Positions 21,011 to 32,466 of a stretch of DNA of 64,000 nt are shown here, piece after piece. Each line of letters begins with the position of its first letter. Positions within the stretch are counted from its first letter, which is position 1. The DNA is from Macrotis lagotis (taxonomy: Eukaryota; Chordata; Mammalia; Peramelemorphia; Peramelidae). The notes under the pieces are model-generated. The model made no database searches, was not told the origin of the DNA, and was given only the letters and a program-made list of their open reading frames with translations. The stretch covers positions 420,963,430 to 421,027,429 of the forward strand of contig NC_133658.1 of assembly GCF_037893015.1 (NCBI RefSeq), read 5' to 3'. The position numbers and the translations under genes are program-made.

Positions 21011-23280
21011 AAATGGAGCCAAGATGGCAGAGAGAAGCCAAGAAGCTCCTTGAGCTTTTCCCAGTTTTACCCTGAAACTACTTTAAATGAAACTTCTAAA
21101 CAAATACTAGAGTGACAATTATCACAAAGAAGACATAGTGAAACAATTATCCAGTTCAAGATATCTTGGAGGGACTTCAGGAAATAGCTTCCTCACTTGG
21201 GTAAAAGGGAAGTGCAACCCAGCACAGGAGGGCTGCAGGGAAGCTAGCAGGAGACTCTTAATTATAGCATAGATCAATAACCAAGATCCCTGGATCATGG
21301 ATTGGCAGTCCATCAATACAGCAGGCCAGTCATGAAGGCCCAAGTCTGAGGGAGAAGGCTGTGACCTTCAGAATTCTAGTACACCAGGCAGGACTGGACA
21401 AGTCTACTGAAGTACAGGAAGCAAGTCACATATACCAGACGCCTGACCCCCATCACTAGAAGCTTGGAACTGTGCTCCCTGTGCTTCAGAGGCTCACTTT
21501 TATAAATAAACAAAAAAAAAACAGAGTCATAGCCAAAGAAAGCTATTTAAGTGACAAGAAAATTAAAACCATGAATTTAGGATATAAAAATGGCAAAATG
21601 ACTATATATAAAGCATCAAAGAGGATTGTGAATTGGTCACAAGTCCAAAAAGGGCTCTTGGGAGAATTCAGAAAGGACTTTAAAAATCAAGTAAGAGAGT
21701 TACAAAGAAATGAAAGTTATACAGGAGAATTTTGAGGAAAAGACTCAACAGTTTGAAAAAAGAAAAATAAAAAAAACAATTCCTCAAAAAATATAATTGG
21801 TCAAATAAAAAAAGCAAATCCACTGAAGAAAAAATTCCTTTTAGAATTAGAATTGACAAATGGAAAAAGACAGAAACTAACAGAGAAAAATAAATCCTTA
21901 AAAATTAGAGTTGGGCAAGTGGAATCTGATCGCTCTATAAGACATCAAAAATCCATCAAACAAAATCAAAAGATTGGAAAAATAGAAGGAAATATGAAAT
22001 AATTTATAGGAAAAAAGCAACTGACCTGGATAACAGATGTAGGACAGATAATTTAAGAATTATTGAACTACCTGAAAACCTTGATGAAAATAGAGCTTGG
22101 ACAATACCTTACAAGAAATTATAAAAGTAAACTCCCCTAATATTCTAGAATGTCAGGGTAAAATAGACCTTGAAAGAAATCTACTTCTCTCAACCTGAAA
22201 GAGATCACAAAGTGCAAAACTTCAAGAATCTTGAAGCCAAATTTCAGAATTGTCATTTCAAAGAGAAAATGCTGCAAAAGTCCAGAAAGAAACAATTCAA
22301 ATACCAAGGAGCCATAGCCATGATTACATAAGATTTAGCAGTTTCAACATTAAAAGGTAAAATAGTTTGGAATATGTTATTCCCTAAGGAAAAGTAGTTT
22401 AGATTACAATGAAGAATCAAGTACCTAGAAAAATTGATCATATTCTTTTAGGGGAAAACATGGCTATTTAATGCAATAGGGTATTTTCAAACTTAACTGA
22501 TGAAAAGACCAGAGTCAAACAGAAAACTAGATTTTCAAATACAAGACTAAAGTAATGGATAAAAAGGTCAAAAGGAAAGAAAAAATAAATACAATTGAAT
22601 TGATCCTTTCATGTTAAGACAATAGTTATAACTCTTGAGAACTGTATTTCTTTGGGGACACTTAGAAGGATTAGGCTTAGACAGAGGATGTGGATATAAG
22701 TTGGTTTTATTGTAATGATATTAAAAATAAACAAAACATAAACAGGATTTGTATTAGGAGATGAATAGGGAAGCAAAATTGTAAATTGTAAATTCAAGAA
22801 GTAAAAAGGATCTATTATAATAAAGGAAAGAAGAAAAATGTTGAGCACTGGTTAAATCTTACTCTCATTAAATTTGCCACAAAGAAAAAAAAATAACATG
22901 TACTTATAATTGCTTTTAGAAATATATATTACCCTACAGGGAAGTGGGAGGAGAAAAGATAAAGAAAAGAGAAGGAAGGATTGAAAGCAATAGGAAGGAA
23001 AGGGGAAAGGAAAGGGGAGAACAAATGAAAGGAGGCTGTGGTCAAAAGCAAAATACTAGTGAAGAAGGATAAGATGAAGGGAGAGAAAAGGATGGAGGAA
23101 AATACAGTTAGCAATTAAAACTGTGAATGTGAAAGGGAGGAACTATCCCATATAATGTAAATGAATAGCATAATGGGTTAAAAACCATAATCTTACAATA
23201 TATGGTTTACAAAAACAGACTAGAAAAAGATAGAAATTCACAGAGAAAAAGTAAAATACTAGAAAAAATATATTATGTTT
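21011..23280 (+). mobile_element. LINE-1 copy: 5' region, ORF1, spacer and start of ORF2
   Basis: It starts gagccaagatggcagagag, typical of an L1 5' end in this window. ORF1 begins near 21570 (MNLGYKNGKMTIYKASKR), continues through coiled-coil sequence (21740-22010), an RNA-recognition part near 22050-22200 and a C-terminal part to about 22450. A spacer of roughly 650 bases follows, then the ORF2 endonuclease start (near 23125, remnant of the VNxNG motif) and truncation at about 23280. Stops and frameshifts interrupt both frames. Confidence 0.75.
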
Positions 23281-23685
23281 CAACTGAAGTAAGGAGTCAA
23301 GAAGTCAAGATTGTAGAGACCAGAACCTTGGCCTCCATCACAGGAAACTTGGAACTGTAACCTTTATCACCCAGAAGCAGAGTTCAACTTTAAAAAATAA
23401 GTAAAAAAGAGTCAAAGCCAAAGAAAGCCACTATGGTGACAAGGAAGGTCAAAATATGGACTCAGGATACAAAACTGGCAAAATGACTACATGTGAAGCA
23501 TCAAAGAGTATTAGGAATTGGTCACAAGTCCCAAAAGTCTACTTGGAAAAAGTCAAAAAAGACTTTAAAATCAAGTAAGAGATGCCCAAGAAAAAATAAG
23601 AAAAGAATGGGAGTTATTCAGGGGAATTGTTTTTTAAAAAGAGGTGACTTGAAAAAAATGGAAGCAGAAAAATTGCCTTGAATGG
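23281..23685 (+). mobile_element. LINE-1 5' region and ORF1 start, second copy in tandem
   Basis: Repeats the 21440-21740 part of the preceding L1 ('cttggaactgtaac', 'aagccaaagaaagcca', 'ggcaaaatgactac', 'gaattggtcacaagtcc') about 2 kb downstream, same strand. It is cut off in the ORF1 coiled coil. Confidence 0.7.
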
Positions 23686-23898
23686 AGGACAAGGTTGTTC
23701 AGGGCAAGGAGCTGTAACCTTTTCCTTTTCCACCTATTCAATTCTTCTTTTTAAGTATTCTTCTCTTCATTGGTCTTCTGGACTGCTTTTTACATTTCAC
23801 CTAAACTGTTTTTTTTTCAGTATTTTTTATATCTCCTTCACCAAGATGCTGAATTGGTTCATTATTTCCCTGCATTTCTCTTATTTTTCTTCCTTTTT
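23686..23898 (-). mobile_element. HAL1-like/L1 ORF1 part, left piece of an interrupted element
   Basis: Minus-strand ORF1 coiled-coil sequence ending at 'cctgcatttctcttatttttcttcc'. The sequence that should follow it appears at about 27011, suggesting that the element at 23899-27002 was inserted into this one. Confidence 0.5.
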
Positions 23899-24087
23899 AA
23901 AATTTAAAATTTATTTATTTATTCTTATTTTTGTACAAATGATTTTTTTATACATTACTAAAACATTCTTGTTTGAGAGTAAACATAATGCCCCCTCCCA
24001 AAATATAGACACACATCTAAAATAAAGTAAAGGAAAGAGAAAAAAATTAAAATTAAATTAGAATTAAAAACAATAATAATAACATTA

Positions 24088-24135
24088 ACAACAGCAGCAG
24101 CAACAACAACAACAACAACAACAATAACAATAATA
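24088..24135 (+). repeat. (CAA)n simple repeat
   Basis: Begins as CAG units and continues as CAA/AAT units, directly before a SINE copy. Confidence 0.85.
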
Positions 24136-24298
24136 GATGCAGCCAGGTGGTGCAGTGGATAGAGCACCGAGCCCAGAGCCAGAGCACCCAAGCCTAAATC
24201 CAACCCCAGAAATCCAACAATAACCCAGCTGTGTGTCCCCTGGCAAGTCACCCCAAACACACTGTCCTCCAAAACCAAATAAAAAACCTAAACCCAAA
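24136..24298 (+). mobile_element. SINE copy of a divergent C-rich subfamily
   Basis: The head 'gcagccaggtggtgcagtggatagagcacc' is standard, but the centre reads 'cacccaagcctaaatccaacccc' in place of 'tacctgagttcaaatctggcctc'. The same shift towards ccaag/ccta occurs in the modules at 24545 and 29655, so it looks like a subfamily. Confidence 0.7.
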
Positions 24299-24316
24299 AT
24301 TTAAAAAAATCAAAAT

Positions 24317-24341
24317 TAATAATAATAATAATAATAATAAA
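24317..24341 (+). repeat. (AAT)n microsatellite
   Basis: Eight or so AAT units following the SINE. Confidence 0.9.
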
Positions 24342-24544
24342 TGTGCTTCAGTCTGTGTTTGAACACCTCCAGCTCTGTCATGGGTAGATTATGTTTTTTA
24401 GGATAAATCCATCACAAAAGCTACTTACATATTTTTCCACCATTGCCATTGCTGATCACACCTCCCTCCATTTGTACTTCCCCACTACCATATACTATAA
24501 TTTCTCTCTCCTTTCACTCTGTTCCTCTTCTTAGATGTGCTATA

Positions 24545-24700
24545 GGATAGCTGAATGGTGCAGCAGACAGATCTCCAGCCCTGGGGCCAAGAGGTCCCCA
24601 AACCCACATACTACCTCTTAGGCCCAGCATCTACCCAGTCCTATGGTCCTGCAGAGGCCATCCAATCTCAGCCCCTTGCAAGAGGTAAAAAAGAAAATGT
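24545..24700 (+). mobile_element. SINE-derived module within the HAL1-like 3' region
   Basis: A SINE-like body (tagctgaatggtgcagcagacag, ccagccctggggccaagagg, ccttgcaagaggtaaaaa) lies at the same place and between the same flanks as the module at 29655-29812 in a second element. It therefore travels with the element. Confidence 0.6.
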
Positions 24701-25381
24701 GTTATATCTGACCACTCTCCACCATCACTCACATCCCCCCTTCCCCTGTCCCCCTTCTCTGCTTCTTACTTTAGAGGTCTATACCCCATTGAATATATAT
24801 GTTATTTTCTCTTCTAGCCACCTCTGATGAGAGCAAAGGATCCATCATTCACCCTTGCTTTCCCCCCTTCCATATCATTGCAATAGTTCATTGTAATAAA
24901 AAAATCTTATTACATGAAATATCTTAGTCTTTTCCACCTCTCTGTTTTCTTTCTCCCATTATATTTCCTTTTTTTTCATTAACTCCATTTTTACACTATA
25001 TTATATCTTTGAATTCAGCTCTCTCCTGTGCTTCATCTATACAAGTTCCTTCTACATGTGCTATTAAATTGGAAGGTTCATATGAGTATTATCAGTATTA
25101 TTTTTCTATGCAGGAATACATGTAGTTCATCATCATTAAGTCCCTCCTACTTTACCCTTCTCCTCCATTCTCTATGCTTCAACTGAGTCCTGTATTTGAA
25201 GATCAAACCTTCTGTTCAGCTCTGGCCATTTCAACAGAAACATTTGAAATTTCCATGGTTCATTGAAAGTCCATCTTTTTCCCTAGAAGAGGACATTCAG
25301 TTTTTCTGGGTAGTTGATTATCTGTTGCATTCCAAGCTATTTTGCCTTCCAGAATATTATATTCAAAGCTCTATGAGCTTT

Positions 25382-26024
25382 TTATGTAGTTGCTGCTAAG
25401 TCCTGTGTGATCCGGACTGCAGCTCCACAATATTTGACTTGTGTCCTTCTGGCTCCTTGTAATATTTTCTTTTTGACTTGGAAGTTCTGGAACTTGGCTA
25501 TAATATTCCTGGGCATTGCATTTTTTTGCATCTTTTTTTCTGGGAGATCAGTGGATTCTCTCAATTTCTATTTTTCCCTCTGCTTCTAGGATATCTGGGC
25601 AATTTTCCTGTAGTAATTCTTTGAAAATGATGTCCTGATCATGACTTTTAGGTACTCCAACAATTTGTAAATTATCTTTTCTGAATCTGTTTTCCATATT
25701 AGTTGGTTTTTCAATGAGATATTTCACATTTTTGTCCAATTTTTCATTCTTTTGGTTTTGAAGTATTGTTGTGAAGTATTGATTTTTTTCAGCAGCTTTC
25801 TTCAGTTCCATTCTACATCTGAAGGATTTGTTTTCCTCAGTGAGCTTTCTTATCTCTTTTTCCATCTGGCCAATTCTGCTTTTTAAAACATTCTTCTCCC
25901 CAATAACATTTTGAACTGTTTTATCCATTTGACTTATTCTAGTTTTTAACATGTTATTTTCTTGAGCATTTTGGGGGATTTCCTTGACTAACGTCCTGAC
26001 TTCTTTTTCATGTTTTTCCTGCAT
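25382..26024 (-). pseudogene. LINE ORF1 protein (RNA-binding chaperone) remnant
   Basis: The minus-strand frame encodes an N-terminal coiled coil of Lys/Glu heptads with repeated RISQMDK/RIGQMEK units (residues about 25-75), then the start of the RNA-recognition domain (NLQIVGVPKSHDQD near residue 118). After a frameshift near 25555 the C-terminal domain is readable: MPRNIIAKFQNFQVKKKIL and AAVRITQDLAATT. These are standard L1 ORF1p parts; the protein trimerises and coats LINE RNA in the cytoplasm. This is the most complete ORF1 in the window, but the frameshift and in-frame stop past the C-terminal domain make it nonfunctional. Confidence 0.75.
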
Positions 26025-27002
26025 CTCTCATTTATTTTCCTAATTTGCTTCTATCTCACTTATTTGATTTTCAGAATCGTTTTTGAGCTCTATCATAGCC
26101 TGAGCCCAATTTCTGTTTTTCTTGGAGTCTTTAGATGCAGGAGCTTGGACTTCCTCATCTTCAGATTGAGTATTTTGATCCTTCTTGGGATCATAGACAA
26201 AGTATTTCTCAATTGTGTTCCTCTTTTTTCCTCTGCTTACTCATTTCTCCAGCCTGTGCCTGGTTTGGGGGTTCTTCCTGAGCTTTTGAGTATTTTTGGA
26301 CACTTCTCCCAAAAGGATTTCCCTGTGTGAAGCTCTGTCTTCCCTCCTGTTTTGTGAATAACCAAAGGCACACCCCTCTGCCATGGACTGAGTTGGGGGA
26401 TTCTACTGTTCTATGCAGTGACTAGAGTGTGGTCAGGATCTGAATGTGGTCACAGCCCCAGAGTCCTGTTCCAGGTACAGAGGACAGACCTCTGCAGTCT
26501 CTCTCTACTCTCCTACCTAGCTGAGCACTCAAGACTGGTTGCTCCTGCTTACCAGCTCTGCCTGCTTCTGGTTCCTGGATCTGGGATGTTGTGAACTCCT
26601 TGCTGAATGCCCTGAGGGCTGGGCTTCACTTGCTTTCTCTGGCAGAGGCCCCTCTCCCACCCCAGTTAATCTTCCAAGTTGTGCCCAGTGCTCCCCAGGG
26701 TGTAGATCAAGAAACTGTCCCTGCTGCAAAGAGCCATGGCTCCCAGTGCTCTGGCGCTGCCTTCAGGAAGCTGAAGTTCCTTCACTCTGGTGGCCTCCCC
26801 TCTAAACCTGTGGAGCCGAGCCTTTCTGCTATTTTCCAGGTTATCTTGGGTTGGAGAATTGCCTCAATAGATCCCTCTGTTGCGTTCTGTCTCTTGAAAA
26901 TTTAGTTAGAGTCCTTATTTTATAAATTTTGAAATATCAGAGAGAGAGGGCACCTAAGAGAGGATCTTCTGCTGTTGACATCTTGGCTCTGCCCCCCTCT
27001 TA

Positions 27003-28017
27003 TATGCCTATACAAATTTTCTTCTACCTCCCAATTCTTTTTCGAGTTCTTCCATGGCCTCAGCCCAACCATAATTTTCTTGGCGGCTTTGGATACAGAA
27101 GCTTTGAATTTTTTATATTTTGAGTGTGTTTTGATCCTCCATAGGACCAAAGTAAATGTCTATGATCTTTTTTCTTGCTCTGTGGTTTGTTCATTTCCCC
27201 AGCCTATGACTTAATTTTAACTCTTTGGTAAAATGGCACTCTGTTTCAAGGTTGGAGGACACACTATCCCAAGCTTTTGAGTGGTTTAAAGACCCCCCAC
27301 AGGGACCTCAATTCCTTCAATATCTTATGAGTGGCTCTAACTGCTCTCCTGGGCATCTGTGGATGACCACAAGCATTCCCTTCTGCCTGGAGCTATGAGG
27401 AGGGTCCTGCTCCTCTATGGCAGGAAAACTCACTTTCCTGAGACTGAGGCCCAGATTTTTATCTGGAACTTACTCTAGACAAGGCAACAGAGTCCTGTCT
27501 CAAAGAAAGCAAAGAGACCTCTGCATTCTCTCCTGCTATTTTCCCTTACCATCCATGGGCTGAGTGCTGCCAGGTGGCTCTCCAGGTCTGCTCCTGGTCC
27601 CTGGGGGTCAGGTCTGCTCTGAGGCTTGTGCTGCACTGGGTTCCACTCTCACTCAAATGTTGCAGTTTTCCTACTGACTTCCAACTTGTTCTTGGCAAAC
27701 CCTGGACTGAGAAGGCTTCAAATTGCAACTGTTACAAAAGACCAAGACACCCCAAAGACCCAGGTGCTTTATAGACTGTTCCAGGATGGTTCAAGTTTGC
27801 TCCATAACAGCCTGACTTGTGCTGCATGGCATTTCTAATCCCAGTGCAACAGTCCCTACCCATGGTTTTTCCAAATTTTCTTGGGCTGGAAAATTGTTTC
27901 ACTCTGTATTTCTGTGGATTCTACCACTCTAGAATTTGACTAGAGTCATTATTTAATGGTTTTAGGGGTGGTCTGGGGAAGAGCTTCCAGGATTTCCTGC
28001 CTTTACTTTTCCATCTT
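27003..28017 (-). mobile_element. HAL1-like/L1 5' region and ORF1 start, right piece
   Basis: Minus-strand ORF1 N-terminal sequence (ttcgagttcttccatggcctcagccc on the plus strand) leads into a GC-richer 5' region that ends near 28017. It continues the interrupted piece at 23686-23898. Chance frames on both strands of the GC-richer part are not genes. Confidence 0.6.
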
Positions 28018-28407
28018 GATTTTACAAAATAAATTCTTTAACAATATAATTGGGCAGTTGCAAAAAAAATAATTCCTTTGAAATATAGCTGAGCAAATGG
28101 GAAAATTATAACAGCCCCTTTAAAAATAAAATTGACCAAATGGAAAAGTAAAAGCTAAATGTCAAAAATAATCCTTTGAAAAAGAGACTGATAAGAGGAG
28201 GCTAATGACTCTTTGGGATATCAAAAGCCAGTCAAGAAAAATAAAAAAAAAGAAAAAAATAGAAGAAAATGTAAGTTATCACATTAGAAAAACCAAATGA
28301 CCTGGAAAGCAGATACAGGAAAAATAATTTAAGAATTTTTAGCCTACCTGAAAGCTAGGATCTTAAGAAAAATAAAGCCAGGACAACATGTTTCAAGAAA
28401 TTATCAA

Positions 28408-28556
28408 GGAGGGGTTGATAGGTGGTACAGTGAATACAGCACTGGCCTTGGAGTCAGGAGTACCTGGGTTCAAATTCGATCTCAGACACTTAATAATTAC
28501 CTAGCCACGTGGCCTTGGACAAGCCACTTAACCCCATTCATTGCCTTGAAAAAAAA
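28408..28556 (+). mobile_element. tRNA-derived marsupial SINE with 13-bp target duplication
   Basis: Flanked by aagaaattatcaa (28395-28407) and aagaacttatcaa (28557-28569), one mismatch. It interrupts the RNA-binding part of L1 ORF1. The tail is poly(A). Confidence 0.9.
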
Positions 28557-29136
28557 AAGAACTTATCAATGAAAACTGTCTTGCTATTCTAGAACCTGAA
28601 GATAAAATAGTCATCAGAAGAATACACTGATGAACTCCTAAAAGGGATCTCAAAATGAAAACACCAAGGAATACTGTAGTCAAATTCCAGACATATAAGA
28701 ACAAAGAAAAAATATTATAGTCAGCTAGAAAAATTTCACAAATCAACTCACATAACAATGAGCCACAATCAAATTAAGCAGGACCTGAAGTGCTTGGAAT
28801 ATGAAATTGTGGGGGACAAAAGAACTTGCATTACAACCAGAAATCAATTACTCAGAAAAACTGAACATACTTTTTCAGGGGACAAGATGGATTTTTAATG
28901 AAATAGATGACTTTCAAATTTGCCTGATGAAAAAAATCAGAACTAAACATCAAAAGATTGATCATGAAATATGGACTGAAGAGGCAAAAAAGAGAAAAGA
29001 AAAAGAATTTAAGATTAAATTGCTTATATCTCTACATGGAAATGTAATATTCATAGTTCTCTGAGAACTGTATCTATATTGGAGAAAGTATACTTAGAAA
29101 GTATGGACATAAGTGGATTTATTTTAATATTTATTA

Positions 29137-29343
29137 TTCATTTTTTTATTTTTTCTTGTTGTAAGAGTAAACATAATTACCCCTTGACCCACAAAAATGA
29201 AAATTCTCAAGAGAAATAAAATGAAAGACAGAGGGAGAAAAAAATGTGCTTCAGTCTATGTTCTGATGCCATCAGCTCTGTCTCTGGGGTGAATTGTATT
29301 CTTTAACATAAGTCCATGAGAAAAGTTATTTCCATATTTTTCA
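29137..29343 (-). mobile_element. HAL1-like 3'-end fragment
   Basis: Shares the AT-rich 3' end and the next 200 bases ('taaacataattacccc', 'tcagtctatgttctgatgcc') with the elements at 23899 and 29344, then stops. Confidence 0.65.
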
Positions 29344-30482
29344 CTTTTAATTACATTTTTATTTTCTTTAATTTATTTACACATTGCTAAAATATTCTTG
29401 TTTAAGAGTAAATATAATACCCCGTCCCCCATAAAAATATGAAACCTCATGAGAAAAAGTGAAAGAAAGGAAAAAACATTGTTTCAATCTGTGTTCTGAT
29501 ACTATCAGCTCTGTCTCAGATGGATCACATTCCTTGTCATAAGTCTATATCATAAAACTTACTTCCATATATTTCCAGAGTTGCTGTTGCTGATTGTAAT
29601 TCCCTCCATCCATTCCTCCCCACTAGAATCTATTATATTTTCTCTCTCTTCAAAATTATGCTATGAGGCAGCCCAGTGATTCAATGAACACAGCACTGGC
29701 CCTGGGGTCAAGAGGCCCCAAGCCTACATCCTACCCAAGAGACTCAGCAAGCACCTGGCCCCATGGTCCCAGACAGGCCACCCAATGACACCACCTTGTA
29801 AAAAAGTAAATGTGTCATATTTGACCATCATCTCCTATGATCTATCATCTCCTCTATCACCCACATCACTCCTCACTTCCCCCATCCCCCTTCTCTCCTT
29901 TTTCTTCTAGATGTCTATACCCTCTTGAGTGTATATGCCATTTCCTCTCTAAACCATTTCTGAGGAGAATGAAGGTTCTCTCATTTCCCCTCACCTTTCC
30001 TGCTTCCATGCCATTATAAAAGCTATATTAAATATCTATTACATGAAATATCCTAGCCTATTCTACCTCTCCTTTTTCTTACTCCCAGTACATTTCCCTT
30101 TCACCCAATGACTCCATTTTTACAATATATTATATCTTCAAATTCAGCTCCCTCTTGTGCCTCATCTATAAAAGATCCTTCTACCTACTCTATTAAATGA
30201 GAAGGTTCATATGAGTATTATCAGTATCATCTTTCCTTGTCTTCCTGAATACATGCAGTCCATCATCATTACATCCCTCATACTTTACCCTTCTTATCCA
30301 CACCCTCTATGGTTCACCTGATTCCTGTACTCTTGAAGGTCAAGCTTTCTGTTCAGCTCTGATTGTTTCAATAGGAACATTTGAAATTCCCCTGATTCAA
30401 TCAAAGTCCACATATTCCCTTGGAAGAGGATGTTAAGCTTTGCTGGGTAGTTGATTCTCAGTTTCATCCCAAGCTTTGAATT
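29344..30482 (-). mobile_element. HAL1-like 3' region, second copy in tandem
   Basis: Parallels 23940-25350 over its whole length, including the embedded SINE-like module, and stops before ORF1. Flanked on both sides by spacer sequence of the plus-strand L1. Confidence 0.7.
29655..29812 (+). mobile_element. SINE-derived module within the HAL1-like 3' region
   Basis: Counterpart of the module at 24545-24700, at the same place between the same flanks (ttctctctc on the left, aaatgtgt.atat.tgacca on the right). Confidence 0.6.
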
Positions 30483-31806
30483 TTAGTGGAATGAATTAAA
30501 AAATATTAAGACTTCAAAAGGAGGGGATTGTAATGGGACAGGATGAAGGAGTAGGTAGAGCTGGGTAAATTATATCACATGAAGAGGTAGAAAGTACCTA
30601 TTATAGTATAGGGAAAAAGGGGAAGGAAAAGAAATGCTAAGTTCTTACTTTCAGCAGATTTGGCTTAAAGAGTGAATAACACAGACACTCAGTTGGGTTT
30701 GAAAATTTATCTTACCTATTGGCCATAATGAAGGGAAAGGAGGAAGGTGGAACCGGGACTGAAAGAAGAGGGAAGTAAAGAGGGGAAAAAGCAAAAGGAA
30801 AAGGGAGAAAGAAAAGGAAGGAGGCTGAAAGAAGTGGGGCAGCATGCAGGAGGGAGGAATTAGAAGCAAAACACTGATAAGAGGGATGGGGTGAAGGGAG
30901 AAATAAAAGCACAAATGGAGGGGAGATAGGATGAAGAGTAAATAAAGAGCTAATAATTATAATTGTGACATGAATGGGATGAACTCTCCTATAAAATGGA
31001 AGTAGAAAGCAGAGTAAATTAAAAACCAGTATCCTATCATATATTGCTTATAAAGACATATTTGAAGCAGAGAGATATATGCAGGATAAAGAAAAAGGCT
31101 AGAGCTGAATATATTATTATTTAGCTGAAATTGAAAAAAAACAGGAGTAACAATTCCTATTCTCAGGCAAAGAAAAAGAAAAAATAGATCTCATTAAAAG
31201 AGATAAGGAAGGAAAGGTACCATTAATAATGAAGTAATGTCAGTATTAAAAACATTCTTGCTTCATATTCCTGATATTACCTCCAAATTCTTAGACATTC
31301 TTATTATAAAGTATCAGTCATCAAAAATGTTTGGTACTGGTTAAGGAATAGAGTGGTGAATCAGTGGGAAAGATTAGGTACAAAAGAAATAATAGTAAAT
31401 GATTATAGCAATTTACTATTTGATAAATTCAAATACTTCAGCTTCTGGGATAAGAAATCTCTAATAAAAGCTGATATGAAAATTGGAAAATAGTATGGCA
31501 GAAACTAGGCATATCTCACTCCCTATACCTATACAAGGTCAAAATGGGATTAAGACATAAAAGATACCAAATGCCAGGTAGGGAATAAGGAACAGTTTAT
31601 ATTTCAATTTTATGAAAATGGCAGGTATTTAAGACCAAATAAGAGACATAGAATATTATAAAATGCTAAATGGATAATTTATGAATTTGAAAAGATTTTA
31701 CACAAATAAAACCAATGCAATCAAGATGAAAATCAAACAATGCAAAAATTTTAGAAACATTTTGAGAACTAGTGTGTTCAATAAAGGAATCATTTCTAAA
31801 ACATAA

Positions 31807-31809
31807 ACA

Positions 31810-31868
<59 letters not shown>
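31807..31868 (+). repeat. (CA)n(GA)n compound microsatellite
   Basis: About ten CA units pass directly into about twenty-one GA units, inside degenerate L1 ORF2 sequence. Confidence 0.95.
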
Positions 31869-31870
<2 letters not shown>

Positions 31871-32466
31871 ATTCCCCAATTCAAAAATGGTCAAAAGATG
31901 TGAACAGGCAGTTCTCAGATAAAGAAACTAAAGTTATCTATAATAGTATTAAAAATACTCTAAATCATTATTGAGTATAGAAATACAAATTAAAATGACT
32001 CTGAAGTAGCTCCTTGGATTATCAGAGAGGTCAATATGACAAAAAGGGAAAATGATCAATGTTGGAAGGGATGTGAAAAACTGGGACACTTGCAATGGTG
32101 GTGGAACTGTGAATTGATCCAACCTTTCTGAAGAGCAATTTAGAACTATGCCCAGAAAGGAGTAAAGCTATGATCTTGCAATACCATGACTAAATCTGTA
32201 TCCCAAAGCGATCACAAGAAAAGTTTAAAAAAAAACACATGTACAAGGTACTCTTTTTGTAGTAGTAAAGAATTGAAAACTGTGGGGGGAACCCATCAAT
32301 TGAGGAATAGCTAAACAAAATATGGTATATGAATGTGAAGGAGTAGTATTGTTCTTTAAGAAATGTATGATTTCTGGATGTAAAGATTGGCATGAACTGA
32401 TGGTGAGTGATCTGAGCAATACTAAATCACTATACTAAATCACTATACACATTAAGAGTACCATTG

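Larger units (their letters stand above)
23899..27002 (-). mobile_element. HAL1-like element: 5' region, ORF1 and long 3' region, no ORF2
   Basis: On the minus strand the order is a GC-richer 5' region starting near 26998 with an L1-type 'cagagccaagatgtc' end, ORF1 (26024-25382), a C-terminal extension, then a long 3' region reaching an AT-rich end near 23899. No endonuclease or reverse transcriptase lies between ORF1 and the 3' end. The same 3' end recurs at 4735, 29137 and 29344. This is the layout of HAL1 ('half-L1') elements, which keep ORF1 and depend on L1 enzymes. A conventional L1 that lost ORF2 by deletion is possible, but the shared 3' end in several copies favours a family. Confidence 0.6.

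Noticed and set aside
24085..24297. Minus-strand frame rich in Cys/Val
   Set aside because: It comes from the CAA/CAG simple repeat and a SINE.
24136..24298. Hypermutated (edited) SINE, since nearly all differences from the common SINE are transitions
   Set aside because: The two modules at 24545 and 29655 share the same changes, so a subfamily explains them better than editing.
26529..26905. Open frames on both strands of a GC-richer block
   Set aside because: The block is the 5' untranslated region of a LINE-type element; frames exist on both strands and match no protein I know.
27546..27838. Three overlapping frames of 60-70 codons
   Set aside because: Same reason: 5' region of a second HAL1-like/L1 copy.
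31666..31884. Minus-strand frame with Leu-Ser and Cys-Val runs
   Set aside because: Translation of the CA/GA microsatellite.
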